From Coprosoma sp963632935 (lineage in GTDB: Bacteria; Bacillota_I; Bacilli_A; RF39; UBA660), in contig CAVGWA010000025.1 of assembly GCA_963632935.1 (NCBI GenBank), positions 1 to 13,052 of the forward strand: a stretch of DNA of 13,052 bases. Direction: 5' to 3'. Position numbers and translations under genes: made by a program. Positions within the stretch are counted from its first letter, which is position 1. Every line of letters starts with the position of its first letter. The notes below the pieces were generated by a model. That model was given only the letters and a program-made list of their open reading frames with translations. It was not told the DNA's origin and did not search any database. Shown in pieces: positions 6,728 through 13,052 of this stretch.

Positions 6728-7081
6728 ATGAATAAAAGGGGACAAGCATTAGTTGAATTCGTATTAATATTACCAGTTTTACTATTGATAGTTATTTCTA
6801 TGATAGATGTTGGTAATATTTTTTTGAAAAAATACGAATTAAATAATAATTTAGATATGATTGCTGAGATGTATCAAAATGGTCAAATGAAGCAAATTTC
6901 TTTATTAACTTCTTCTGAAAATATTAAGTTAGAAGAAAAAACTAGTGATAATATGACAAAGCTTACAGTAAAAAAAAATGTAAGTATTCAAGCCCCTATA
7001 TTATCAAATATCCTTGGTAAAACATATGAGATAAGCCTTTCTAAAATTGTTTATAATTATGAGGGAATTAATGGGGAATAA
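6728..7081 (+). CDS. tadE: TadE-like pseudopilin 1
   Basis: 117 residues, MNKRGQALVEFVLILPVLLLIVIS. The RGQALVEF..LP motif is typical of TadE/TadG-family proteins, and G5-Q6...E10-F11 fits the Tad prepilin peptidase pattern (G at -1, E at +5, aromatic at +6). One membrane helix (about 8-26) is followed by a small mostly beta domain. It should be a minor pseudopilin of the Tad pilus, cleaved by a peptidase not encoded here. An in-frame TTG at 6674 would add 18 residues but coincides with the promoter -35 box, so I start at the ATG at 6728; GTGAT (6720-6724) lies just upstream. It is first in the operon and overlaps the next gene by 11 nt. Confidence 0.8.
   Translation: MNKRGQALVEFVLILPVLLLIVISMIDVGNIFLKKYELNNNLDMIAEMYQNGQMKQISLLTSSENIKLEEKTSDNMTKLTVKKNVSIQAPILSNILGKTYEISLSKIVYNYEGINGE
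7061..7065 (+). promoter_or_regulatory. Ribosome binding site deciding the start of the second tadE-like gene
   Basis: GAGGG lies inside the end of the first tadE-like gene, 5 nt before the ATG at 7071. This favours 7071 over the in-frame ATG at 7059 or TTG at 7047, and puts KGQSLVVF directly at the N-terminus like its neighbour. Confidence 0.6.
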
Positions 7082-7439
7082 AGGTCAAAGTTTGGTTGTG
7101 TTTGTACTTCTTTTACCTGTAATATTTATACTTTTTACGATAATATGGGAATTTGGTAATTTATCATTTCAGATAAGTTATTATAAAAATGAAGTTAAAA
7201 GTACTATTAGATATGGCTTAAATCATTTGTCTGATGATAATTTAGAAGAAAAACTAAATACATTAATTGTTAATAATATAAAGGGAAAAAGCAAAATAGA
7301 AATAAAAAATAATACGATAAAAATAAATATTAAAACGAAATATGAAAATATTTATTCAAAACTATTACACATATCTGATATTGATATAACTTATGTTGGA
7401 TATAAAGAAAATAATAAATTGATTATTAAGGAAGAATAG
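7071..7439 (+). CDS. TadE-like pseudopilin 2, lacking the +5 glutamate
   Basis: 122 residues, MGNKGQSLVVFVLLLPVIFILFTIIWEFGN. Its layout matches the preceding gene (KGQ.LV.F..LLPV, one helix, then a small lysine-rich beta domain), so it is probably a second TadE/TadF-type pseudopilin. The position equivalent to the conserved E at +5 is V10. In type IV pilins that glutamate matters for assembly more than for cleavage, so this protein may be processed but placed differently, for example at a tip or as a membrane-bound component. It overlaps the upstream gene by 11 nt and is followed by tadZ after 9 nt. Confidence 0.75.
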   Translation: MGNKGQSLVVFVLLLPVIFILFTIIWEFGNLSFQISYYKNEVKSTIRYGLNHLSDDNLEEKLNTLIVNNIKGKSKIEIKNNTIKINIKTKYENIYSKLLHISDIDITYVGYKENNKLIIKEE

Positions 7440-7448
7440 AGGGATATT

Positions 7449-8189
7449 ATGGCAGTAAAACAAGCAAAAGTTATCACTGTAACTTCTGTTAAAGGTGGAA
7501 CCGGTAAAACAATATTTACTTTAAATTTAGCAGGTATACTATCTTCAAAAAAAATTAAAACTTTGATTGTTGATATGGATCTTCATGCTGGAAGTATTGG
7601 TGCATCTTTAAATTTAAATTTGGATAATGATTTTTATACTTTGATTAGTGATATTATAAATCATCAATTTAAATCATTAGATGATTATATTAAAAGTTAT
7701 GATGATTATATTGATGTTTTACAGGCACCTAAGGATCCTAGAAATGTTGCTAAAATAGATATGCTTTATATTGATATGGTTTTAAAAAAATTAAAATATC
7801 AATATGATGTTATTTTAATTGATACTAATCATATTATTGATAAGATAAATCTTATAACATTTGACCATAGTGATAATATAATTTATCTTTTAAGTCATGA
7901 TTTAATGGGACTTAAGAATATGAAAACGATGCTTGCTATATATGAAGATATGGGTTTAAAAAAATATACTTTGGTTTTAAATGATGCTTTGAGTAATTCT
8001 AATATTCAATGTGATGATATAGCTGATTATTTAGGTGAGGGATTACACTATGTAATTCCTAAAAGCTTTTATGTTAAAAATATACAGAGTTATATAATGA
8101 AAGGTAAAATTGTTACTTTAGATAAACGTTTTAAAAAGGAAAAGGGATATTTAGTTTTGGAAAAAATAATAGATGATATATTAAAGTAG
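7449..8189 (+). CDS. tadZ: TadZ/CpaE-like MinD-ParA family ATPase
   Basis: 246 residues. A deviant Walker A, VKGGTGKTIFTLN, has signature lysine K15 and K20; VDMDLHAGS (41-49) and VILIDT (121-126, D125) complete the MinD/ParA nucleotide site. In Tad systems this family (TadZ, CpaE) positions the pilus machine at a cell pole or membrane patch and contacts the TadA ATPase. Most TadZ/CpaE proteins have an N-terminal receiver-like domain; here the ATPase starts at about residue 6, so that domain is absent. The context between tadE-like genes and tadA makes TadZ much more likely than MinD or a plasmid ParA. ATG at 7449 with AGAGGGA at 7438-7444. The gap to tadA is 11 nt. Confidence 0.85.
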   Translation: MAVKQAKVITVTSVKGGTGKTIFTLNLAGILSSKKIKTLIVDMDLHAGSIGASLNLNLDNDFYTLISDIINHQFKSLDDYIKSYDDYIDVLQAPKDPRNVAKIDMLYIDMVLKKLKYQYDVILIDTNHIIDKINLITFDHSDNIIYLLSHDLMGLKNMKTMLAIYEDMGLKKYTLVLNDALSNSNIQCDDIADYLGEGLHYVIPKSFYVKNIQSYIMKGKIVTLDKRFKKEKGYLVLEKIIDDILK

Positions 8190-8193
8190 GAGG
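8188..8193 (+). promoter_or_regulatory. Ribosome binding site deciding the tadA start
   Basis: AGGAGG overlaps the tadZ stop. It is 1 nt from the ATG at 8195 but 7 nt from the ATG at 8201, so the latter (MERKFVDEF) is the likely start. Confidence 0.75.
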
Positions 8194-8200
8194 CATGACT

Positions 8201-9523
8201 ATGGAAAGAAAATTTGTTGATGAATTTTCAATTTCAAAAGATATAAAAAGTTCAAAAGAAATTGATGATTATGATGAATTTGCTGATAAGGTTTTACTTG
8301 ATAGTTTAAGAAATAAAATAATTCAAAGTCTTATTGATAATAAAAATAAAACAAATGATAATATGAAAGATTTTATTAAAGAACAAATTGATAAAACGGC
8401 AGAAGGTTATGATTTATCAAATGAACAACGTAGTTATATTTATAATTTAATTGATAATGAAATAAATGGTTATGGACCTTTAACAGAACTTTTAAAGGAT
8501 AAAGAATTGACTGAAATAATGGTTAATTCACCTGATGAGATATATATTGAATTAGATGGTAAAGTTATTAAAGATGAAAGTGTTAGTTTTATAAATGATC
8601 AGCACATTATAAGGGTTGTTCAAAGATTAATTCAACCGATTGGTAAAACTATTGATTTAGCTCATCCGATGGTAGACGCTAGATTAGATGATGGTTCTAG
8701 ATTAAATGCAATTTTACCGCCACTTTCTTTAAATGGACCGGTTGTTACAATTAGAAAATTTAAAAGTGAACTTGCTAATATAGAAGATTTTTTAAGAAGT
8801 GGTACTTTAACGCCTTATATGGCTAGATTTTTAGAGGCTTGTGTTCATGCTAAATTAAATATTTTAGTTGTTGGTGGTACTGGTTCAGGTAAGACTACTT
8901 TACTTAATGTATTATCTTCATTTTGTGATCCTAATGATAGAATTATTACTATTGAAGATGCAGCTGAGTTAAAATTAAAACAAAAGCATGTTATTTCTTT
9001 AGAAACTAGAACTACAAATTATGAAGGTGAAGGAGCAATTACTATTAGGGATTTAGTTAGAAATTCTTTAAGAATGAGACCGGATAGAATTATTGTTGGT
9101 GAAGTTAGAGGAAAAGAGGCATTTGATATGCTTCAGGCTATGAATACAGGGCATGAGGGAAGTATGACAACAATGCACGCTAATAGTCCTGTTGATGCTT
9201 TAAATAGATTAGAAACGATGGTTTTAATGAATGGCGTGGAAATACCGGTAACTGCAATAAGAGAATATATTGAAAGTGCTATTCAAATAGTAGTTCAAGT
9301 TACTAGGCTTTCTGATGGTAGAAGAAGGGTTAGTGCTATTAATGAAATTATTGGAATTGAAAATGGTGAAATAAAACAAAGGGAAATATTTAAATTTAAA
9401 CAAACTGGGGTTTTACCTAACGGCGATGTTGATGGTGAGTTTTTACTGCACAAATATGTTCCAATGGTTTATAGTAAGATTAAGGCTAAAGGTATTGATG
9501 ATTTAAAAGATATTTTTGGCTAG
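8201..9523 (+). CDS. tadA: TadA/CpaF-type secretion ATPase
   Basis: 440 residues. An N-terminal helical region (about 1-75) leads into INGYGPLTELLKDKELTEIMVN, the CpaF/TadA-type N-domain. The ATPase core has VVGGTGSGKTTLLN (G225-T232, Walker A with K231), ITIEDAAEL (Asp box), RPDRIIVGEVRG (D295-E301, Walker B) and the His box GHEGSMTTMHANS (H318, H326). All catalytic motifs are intact. It should form the cytoplasmic hexamer that powers Tad pilus polymerisation, and possibly retraction, through TadB and TadC. The order tadZ-tadA-tadB-tadC is the classic Tad core. The stop is followed 12 nt later by tadB. Confidence 0.95.
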   Translation: MERKFVDEFSISKDIKSSKEIDDYDEFADKVLLDSLRNKIIQSLIDNKNKTNDNMKDFIKEQIDKTAEGYDLSNEQRSYIYNLIDNEINGYGPLTELLKDKELTEIMVNSPDEIYIELDGKVIKDESVSFINDQHIIRVVQRLIQPIGKTIDLAHPMVDARLDDGSRLNAILPPLSLNGPVVTIRKFKSELANIEDFLRSGTLTPYMARFLEACVHAKLNILVVGGTGSGKTTLLNVLSSFCDPNDRIITIEDAAELKLKQKHVISLETRTTNYEGEGAITIRDLVRNSLRMRPDRIIVGEVRGKEAFDMLQAMNTGHEGSMTTMHANSPVDALNRLETMVLMNGVEIPVTAIREYIESAIQIVVQVTRLSDGRRRVSAINEIIGIENGEIKQREIFKFKQTGVLPNGDVDGEFLLHKYVPMVYSKIKAKGIDDLKDIFG

Positions 9524-9535
9524 GAGGTGAGATAG

Positions 9536-11005
9536 ATGAACGGAAAATTCGATATTGAAAGTATAACAAAACCTACTAATAAAGACATTACTGTCGTATT
9601 TTCCCCATCTAGTAATGTCAAAAAATATAATTATAAAATTTATAAAGATAATGTTTTGATAAATAGTATTGATGTTTCTTCGTCTAATATATCTAATTTT
9701 TATTTTAGTGAAACTGGAGTTTATAAGGTTGTTGTTAATCTTAATTTAGTAAATGGTGCGAGTGAAGTTTTATCAAGCGGAAAATACATTATTGATAAGG
9801 AAAAACCAGTAATTACTATTACTGGTAATGATAGAAATTCATTAAGATGTACGGTTTCTGATAATTATGATAAAAATATTTCAAATAAAATAGTGACTAA
9901 TATTGATGATATTGATTTTAATAAAAATGGAATTCAAAAATATACGTGTTCGGTTCAAGATGAAGCTGGTAATAAGGCTGTTAGTTACACGAATATAAAT
10001 ATTGTAAAACCTAATAGTATGATATTTATAATACAATTTTTATGTGTGATTGCTTTTATATTTATTGTTATTAGAATTTTTCATTTGTTTAAGGTTGTTA
10101 AATTAGAGGAAAGATTAGATAAATATACAATAAAACCTTTAAATAAAAAAGAAATGTCTTTTTTTGAAAAGGTAAGTAGAGTATATAGAAAAATATTATC
10201 TTCTTTTAGTAAAAAAATAGAAAAATTTTCATCTTTGGAAAAATATTCTAAAAAATTAGAAAAATATTCTATTGTAAGTCCTTTATATAAAAATGGTTTT
10301 GATATAATTGCTGGTAAATTTATAATTGCTTTTTTAATAACATTGCTTGCCTTATTTTCTAAGGCTTTACAGTTTAAAATTTTAAGTTTTCCTGAAATTG
10401 TTATATCATTTACTTTAGGTTTTTTTACCTTAGATCTTTATTTATTTATTAAATATAAGATATTTAGGTGGAAGTTAGAAAGTGATTTTATTGCGGCTAT
10501 AACTATTATGAATAATGCTTTTAAATCAGGTAGAAGTATATCACAAGCAATAGATATTGTTTCTAATGAAGTTGATGGTGTTATTGGTTTAGAATTTAAA
10601 CGTATGAGTATGGAACTTTTATATGGATTAAATATTGAAACTGTTTTTAAAAGGTTTGCTCAAAGAATTGATTTAGAAGAGGCAAATTATCTAACGGCTT
10701 CTTTAACTATACTGTCTAAAACTGGTGGCGATATTATTAAGGTATTTTCATCAATTGAAAGAAGTATGTTTGATAAACGTAAATTAAGGTTAGAACTTAA
10801 GTCTTTAACAAGTGGAAGTAAAATTGTTGTTTATGTTTTATTAGGTATTCCATTTTTCTTTAGTTTTGTTATATCTATTATTAATAAAGATTATTTTCTA
10901 CCATTTATAAATACCTCTCTTGGAAGAATATTATTGATATTTATGATAATTTACTATATAATTTTTGTTGTAGTAGTTAAAAAGATAATGAGGGTGGTGA
11001 TTTAA
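9536..11005 (+). CDS. tadB: TadB-like inner-membrane platform protein with an N-terminal Ig-like extension
   Basis: 489 residues, well above the roughly 300 usual for TadB. Residues 1-158 form a beta-rich region like bacterial Ig-type domains: a first unit to about 82, then DKEKPVITITG...LRCTVSDN...YTCSVQDEAGNKA (87-150), with C105 and C138 placed to form a disulfide. Then come a membrane helix (about 161-180), a basic linker, two helices (about 260-277 and 285-305), the type II secretion F domain (about 318-440: DFIAAITIMNNAFKSGRSISQAI, LTILSKTGGDIIKVF) and two final helices (about 430-448, 464-482). The C-terminal part is standard TadB, the TadA-contacting platform. No signal peptide precedes the Ig-like part, so its export would need an N-out anchor. 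The start is firm: AGGAGGTGA at 9522-9530, 5 nt from the ATG. It overlaps tadC by 1 nt. Confidence 0.85.
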   Translation: MNGKFDIESITKPTNKDITVVFSPSSNVKKYNYKIYKDNVLINSIDVSSSNISNFYFSETGVYKVVVNLNLVNGASEVLSSGKYIIDKEKPVITITGNDRNSLRCTVSDNYDKNISNKIVTNIDDIDFNKNGIQKYTCSVQDEAGNKAVSYTNINIVKPNSMIFIIQFLCVIAFIFIVIRIFHLFKVVKLEERLDKYTIKPLNKKEMSFFEKVSRVYRKILSSFSKKIEKFSSLEKYSKKLEKYSIVSPLYKNGFDIIAGKFIIAFLITLLALFSKALQFKILSFPEIVISFTLGFFTLDLYLFIKYKIFRWKLESDFIAAITIMNNAFKSGRSISQAIDIVSNEVDGVIGLEFKRMSMELLYGLNIETVFKRFAQRIDLEEANYLTASLTILSKTGGDIIKVFSSIERSMFDKRKLRLELKSLTSGSKIVVYVLLGIPFFFSFVISIINKDYFLPFINTSLGRILLIFMIIYYIIFVVVVKKIMRVVI

Positions 11006-11703
11006 TGAGTGATAAAGAAAAAATCATCCAAAGGCTTTATGGTAATAAGGAAATTGATAGAATTGAAAAGGAATTTAAATGTTTAGGTAATACTAAGTAT
11101 AATGTATATTCATTTTGTATGGATAGACTACTTTGTTCTTTGCTTGTTTTTATAATTATTCTCTTTTCATTTAGATTAGGCTATATATTCGCACCTTTTT
11201 TAACCCTCGCTTTTTATCAAGCATTTTACTACGTACTTATTACTAAAAAAAAATCTAACCGAGATCGAAAGCTAGAACATGAGGCATTATATTTCTTTGA
11301 AATTTTAGCTCTCACACTTGAATCTGGACGTAATTTGGAAAATGCGTTAGAAGTTACTTGTGATAATGTTGATTCTGAAATTTCTTTAGAATTTAAAAAT
11401 GCTTTAGATGAGATGAAATACGGTAAAACATTAATTGAGGTTTTAGCTGATTTAAAAGAACGTATGTCATCAGATATTATTAATAACATAATATTAAATA
11501 TAATTCAAACAAGTCAGTTTGGTAATAGTATTTTAGATACGCTTTATAATGAGGTAGATTTTTTAAGACAAAAAGAACTTTTATCGGTAAAAGAAAAGAT
11601 AAACAAGATTCCGAATAAAGTAAGTATTATTTCAGTATTATTTATTGTACCTTTGATTATTATATTAATTTTAGGTCCTTACTTGATAAAAGTTATTAGT
11701 TAG
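11005..11703 (+). CDS. tadC: TadC-like inner-membrane platform protein
   Basis: 232 residues. Two N-terminal membrane helices (about 42-60 and 62-81) are followed by a type II secretion F domain (HEALYFFEILALTLESGRNLENALEVT through IIQTSQFGNSILDTLYNEVDFLRQKEL) and a C-terminal helix (about 207-229). With TadB it should build the platform that TadA drives. It is shorter than many TadC proteins but complete in layout. The ATG overlaps the tadB stop by one base (TAATG), indicating translational coupling, with GGTGGTGAT just upstream. Codons around 11150-11300 (CTC, CGA, TAC, GTA) differ mildly from the TTA-dominated usage elsewhere; this may be chance. Confidence 0.85.
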   Translation: MSDKEKIIQRLYGNKEIDRIEKEFKCLGNTKYNVYSFCMDRLLCSLLVFIIILFSFRLGYIFAPFLTLAFYQAFYYVLITKKKSNRDRKLEHEALYFFEILALTLESGRNLENALEVTCDNVDSEISLEFKNALDEMKYGKTLIEVLADLKERMSSDIINNIILNIIQTSQFGNSILDTLYNEVDFLRQKELLSVKEKINKIPNKVSIISVLFIVPLIIILILGPYLIKVIS

Positions 11704-11714
11704 GGGGATTAATA

Positions 11715-13043
11715 ATGTATTATTTTATTGGAATTAAAGGGACTGGTATGAGTGCACTTGCTCTTTTTTTAAAAGATTTAGGTTATGAGGTTAAGGGAAG
11801 TGACGTTGAAAGACATTTCTTTACTGAAAAAGGATTAAATGAAAAAGGTATTGAAATTTTTAATTATGATGAGAATAATATTAAAAAAGATATGATTATT
11901 ATTAAAGGAAATGTTATTAAAGAAGATCATCCTGAATATGTAAAAGCTAAGGAACTTGATTTAAAAATTTATACTTATCAAGAAATGATTAGTAAGCTTA
12001 CCAAAAAGTTTATGACTATTACAGTAGCAGGTTGTCATGGTAAGACAACAACTTCAACTATGGCATATCAAGTTTTGAATAAATTAAAAGGAGCTAATTG
12101 TTTAATAGGCGATGGCACTGGCTTTGCGAATAAGGATAATAAGTATTTTGTTTTAGAAGCTTGTGAATATCAAAGACATTTTTTAAGTTATACTACTTAT
12201 TATGCAATTATTACTAATATTGAATTAGATCATGTTGATTATTATAAAGATATTGATGATGTAATTGATGCTTTTACTGAATATGCGAATAATGCTGAAA
12301 AAATGGTTATAGCTTGTGGTGATGATCCTTATACTCATAGTTTAGAAGTTAATAAACCAATATTTTATTATGGTTTAGATGATGATAATGATGTAATTGC
12401 TAAGAATGTTGAGTATAATGAAAATGGTGTTTTATTTGATGTGTTTGTTGAAGATAATTATTATGGTCATTTTGATTTGCCTATTTATGGAAAACATATG
12501 TTATTAGATGCTTTAGCAGTTATTAGTTTATGTTATTATGAAAGGTTAGATGCTAAAGATGTTTCTAAAGAATTAAAACATTTTCATGGAGCTAGAAGAA
12601 GATTTAATGAAACTGTAGTAGGGGATAATGTTGTAATTGATGATTATGCTCATCATCCTACGGAATTAAAGTGTACAATTAAATCTGCTAGACAAAAATA
12701 TCCTGATAAGAAGTTGGTTGTTATTTGGGGACCTCATACTTATTCTAGAACTAAGGCTTTTAAAGATGAATATATAGAAATACTTAAAACTGTAGATAAG
12801 GCATATATTATGGATATATATGCAGCTAGGGAGACCAATAAGGATCCTGATATTAATATTGAAGATATAATTAATGCTTCAGATAATTTTGAATATATTT
12901 CTCAAGCACAAGTCAATAAATTGCTTAATTACAAAAATACCGTATTATTATTTATGAGTCCTAATGATTTAACTGGTTTTGAACAAGATTATATAAAGGT
13001 TCTTTGTCAAATAGTGTTGGTGAACAATAAATTTGATAAATGA
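11715..13043 (+). CDS. murC: UDP-N-acetylmuramate--L-alanine ligase MurC
   Basis: 442 residues, full family length. MurC adds L-alanine to UDP-N-acetylmuramate using ATP, the first step of peptide assembly on the peptidoglycan precursor, in the cytoplasm. Visible motifs: GIKGTGMSALA (6-16, UDP-sugar binding), AGCHGKTTT (105-113, ATP loop with K110; Cys replaces the common Thr before HGKT), EACEYQRHFLSY (149-159), NIELDHVDYY (168-177), ARRRFN (293-298), DDYAHHPTE (309-317) and WGPHTYSRT. These are close to the Bacillus type. The ATG at 11715 has AGGGGG at 11702-11707. It lies 11 nt after tadC with no terminator or promoter between, so it is probably the last gene of the tad transcript. It shows that the organism makes a cell wall. 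It ends in TGA 9 bp before the window edge. Confidence 0.96.
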   Translation: MYYFIGIKGTGMSALALFLKDLGYEVKGSDVERHFFTEKGLNEKGIEIFNYDENNIKKDMIIIKGNVIKEDHPEYVKAKELDLKIYTYQEMISKLTKKFMTITVAGCHGKTTTSTMAYQVLNKLKGANCLIGDGTGFANKDNKYFVLEACEYQRHFLSYTTYYAIITNIELDHVDYYKDIDDVIDAFTEYANNAEKMVIACGDDPYTHSLEVNKPIFYYGLDDDNDVIAKNVEYNENGVLFDVFVEDNYYGHFDLPIYGKHMLLDALAVISLCYYERLDAKDVSKELKHFHGARRRFNETVVGDNVVIDDYAHHPTELKCTIKSARQKYPDKKLVVIWGPHTYSRTKAFKDEYIEILKTVDKAYIMDIYAARETNKDPDINIEDIINASDNFEYISQAQVNKLLNYKNTVLLFMSPNDLTGFEQDYIKVLCQIVLVNNKFDK

Positions 13044-13052
13044 ATTGATATT

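Noticed and set aside
7449..8189. MinD or plasmid partition ParA
   Set aside because: The nucleotide motifs are shared, but the position directly before tadA within the pilus operon points to TadZ; no parB, minC or origin is nearby.
9521..9538. tadA-tadB readthrough fusion, since both genes are in the same frame
   Set aside because: Two in-frame TAG stops separate them and tadB has its own strong ribosome site.

Overview
The window is very AT-rich, uses TAA, TAG and TGA as stops, and has strong AGGAGG/GGTGAT-type ribosome binding sites and TATAAT boxes. The proteins are of Firmicutes type: MurC carries the Bacillus-like EACEYQRHFLSY and NIELDHVDYY segments, and there is a YlbJ/YlbL pair and a Gram-positive Tad pilus set. 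I infer a low-GC Firmicutes (Bacilli), most like uncultured gut lineages of the RF39/'Mycoplasmatota' kind. It makes peptidoglycan (murC) and uses the standard code, so it is not a true Mollicute. The lineage is inference; no search was run.

Left part (1-1174). The window opens inside a gene cut by its left edge. The gene encodes the C-terminal part of a surface protein ending in a variable lectin-like domain. Its last third contains an abrupt 67% GC, A-poor block whose variable codons nearly all end in C or T. This is the signature expected of a variable region (VR) of a diversity-generating retroelement (DGR); no reverse transcriptase or template repeat is visible here. About 110 bp of GC-rich, hairpin-dense noncoding DNA follows directly. 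Next comes a small type IV pilin-like gene with a canonical prepilin peptidase motif.

Middle (1169-6560). A minus-strand ylbJ-like gene meets the pilin gene tail to tail. It diverges from a ylbL-like PDZ/Lon-type membrane protease, which is followed by mutS with its own extended -10 promoter. After an AT-only terminator-like hairpin comes a pseudogene: a zinc-ribbon/multi-pass membrane protein whose head, middle and tail lie in different frames.

Right part (6619-13043). A terminator-like hairpin and a good promoter precede a tight operon: tadE-like 1, tadE-like 2, tadZ, tadA, tadB, tadC, murC, with gaps of 9-12 nt or overlaps of 1-11 nt. TadA should power pilus assembly, TadB and TadC form the inner-membrane platform, TadZ should localise it, and the two TadE-like proteins are minor pseudopilins. 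No Flp pilin, prepilin peptidase, secretin or RcpC gene is in the window. TadB carries an unusual ~155-residue Ig-like N-terminal extension. murC sits last in the same operon, tying a cell-wall precursor enzyme to pilus genes.

The most interesting signals are the putative DGR variable region, the structured GC-rich DNA behind it, the Ig-TadB fusion and the murC-Tad linkage.
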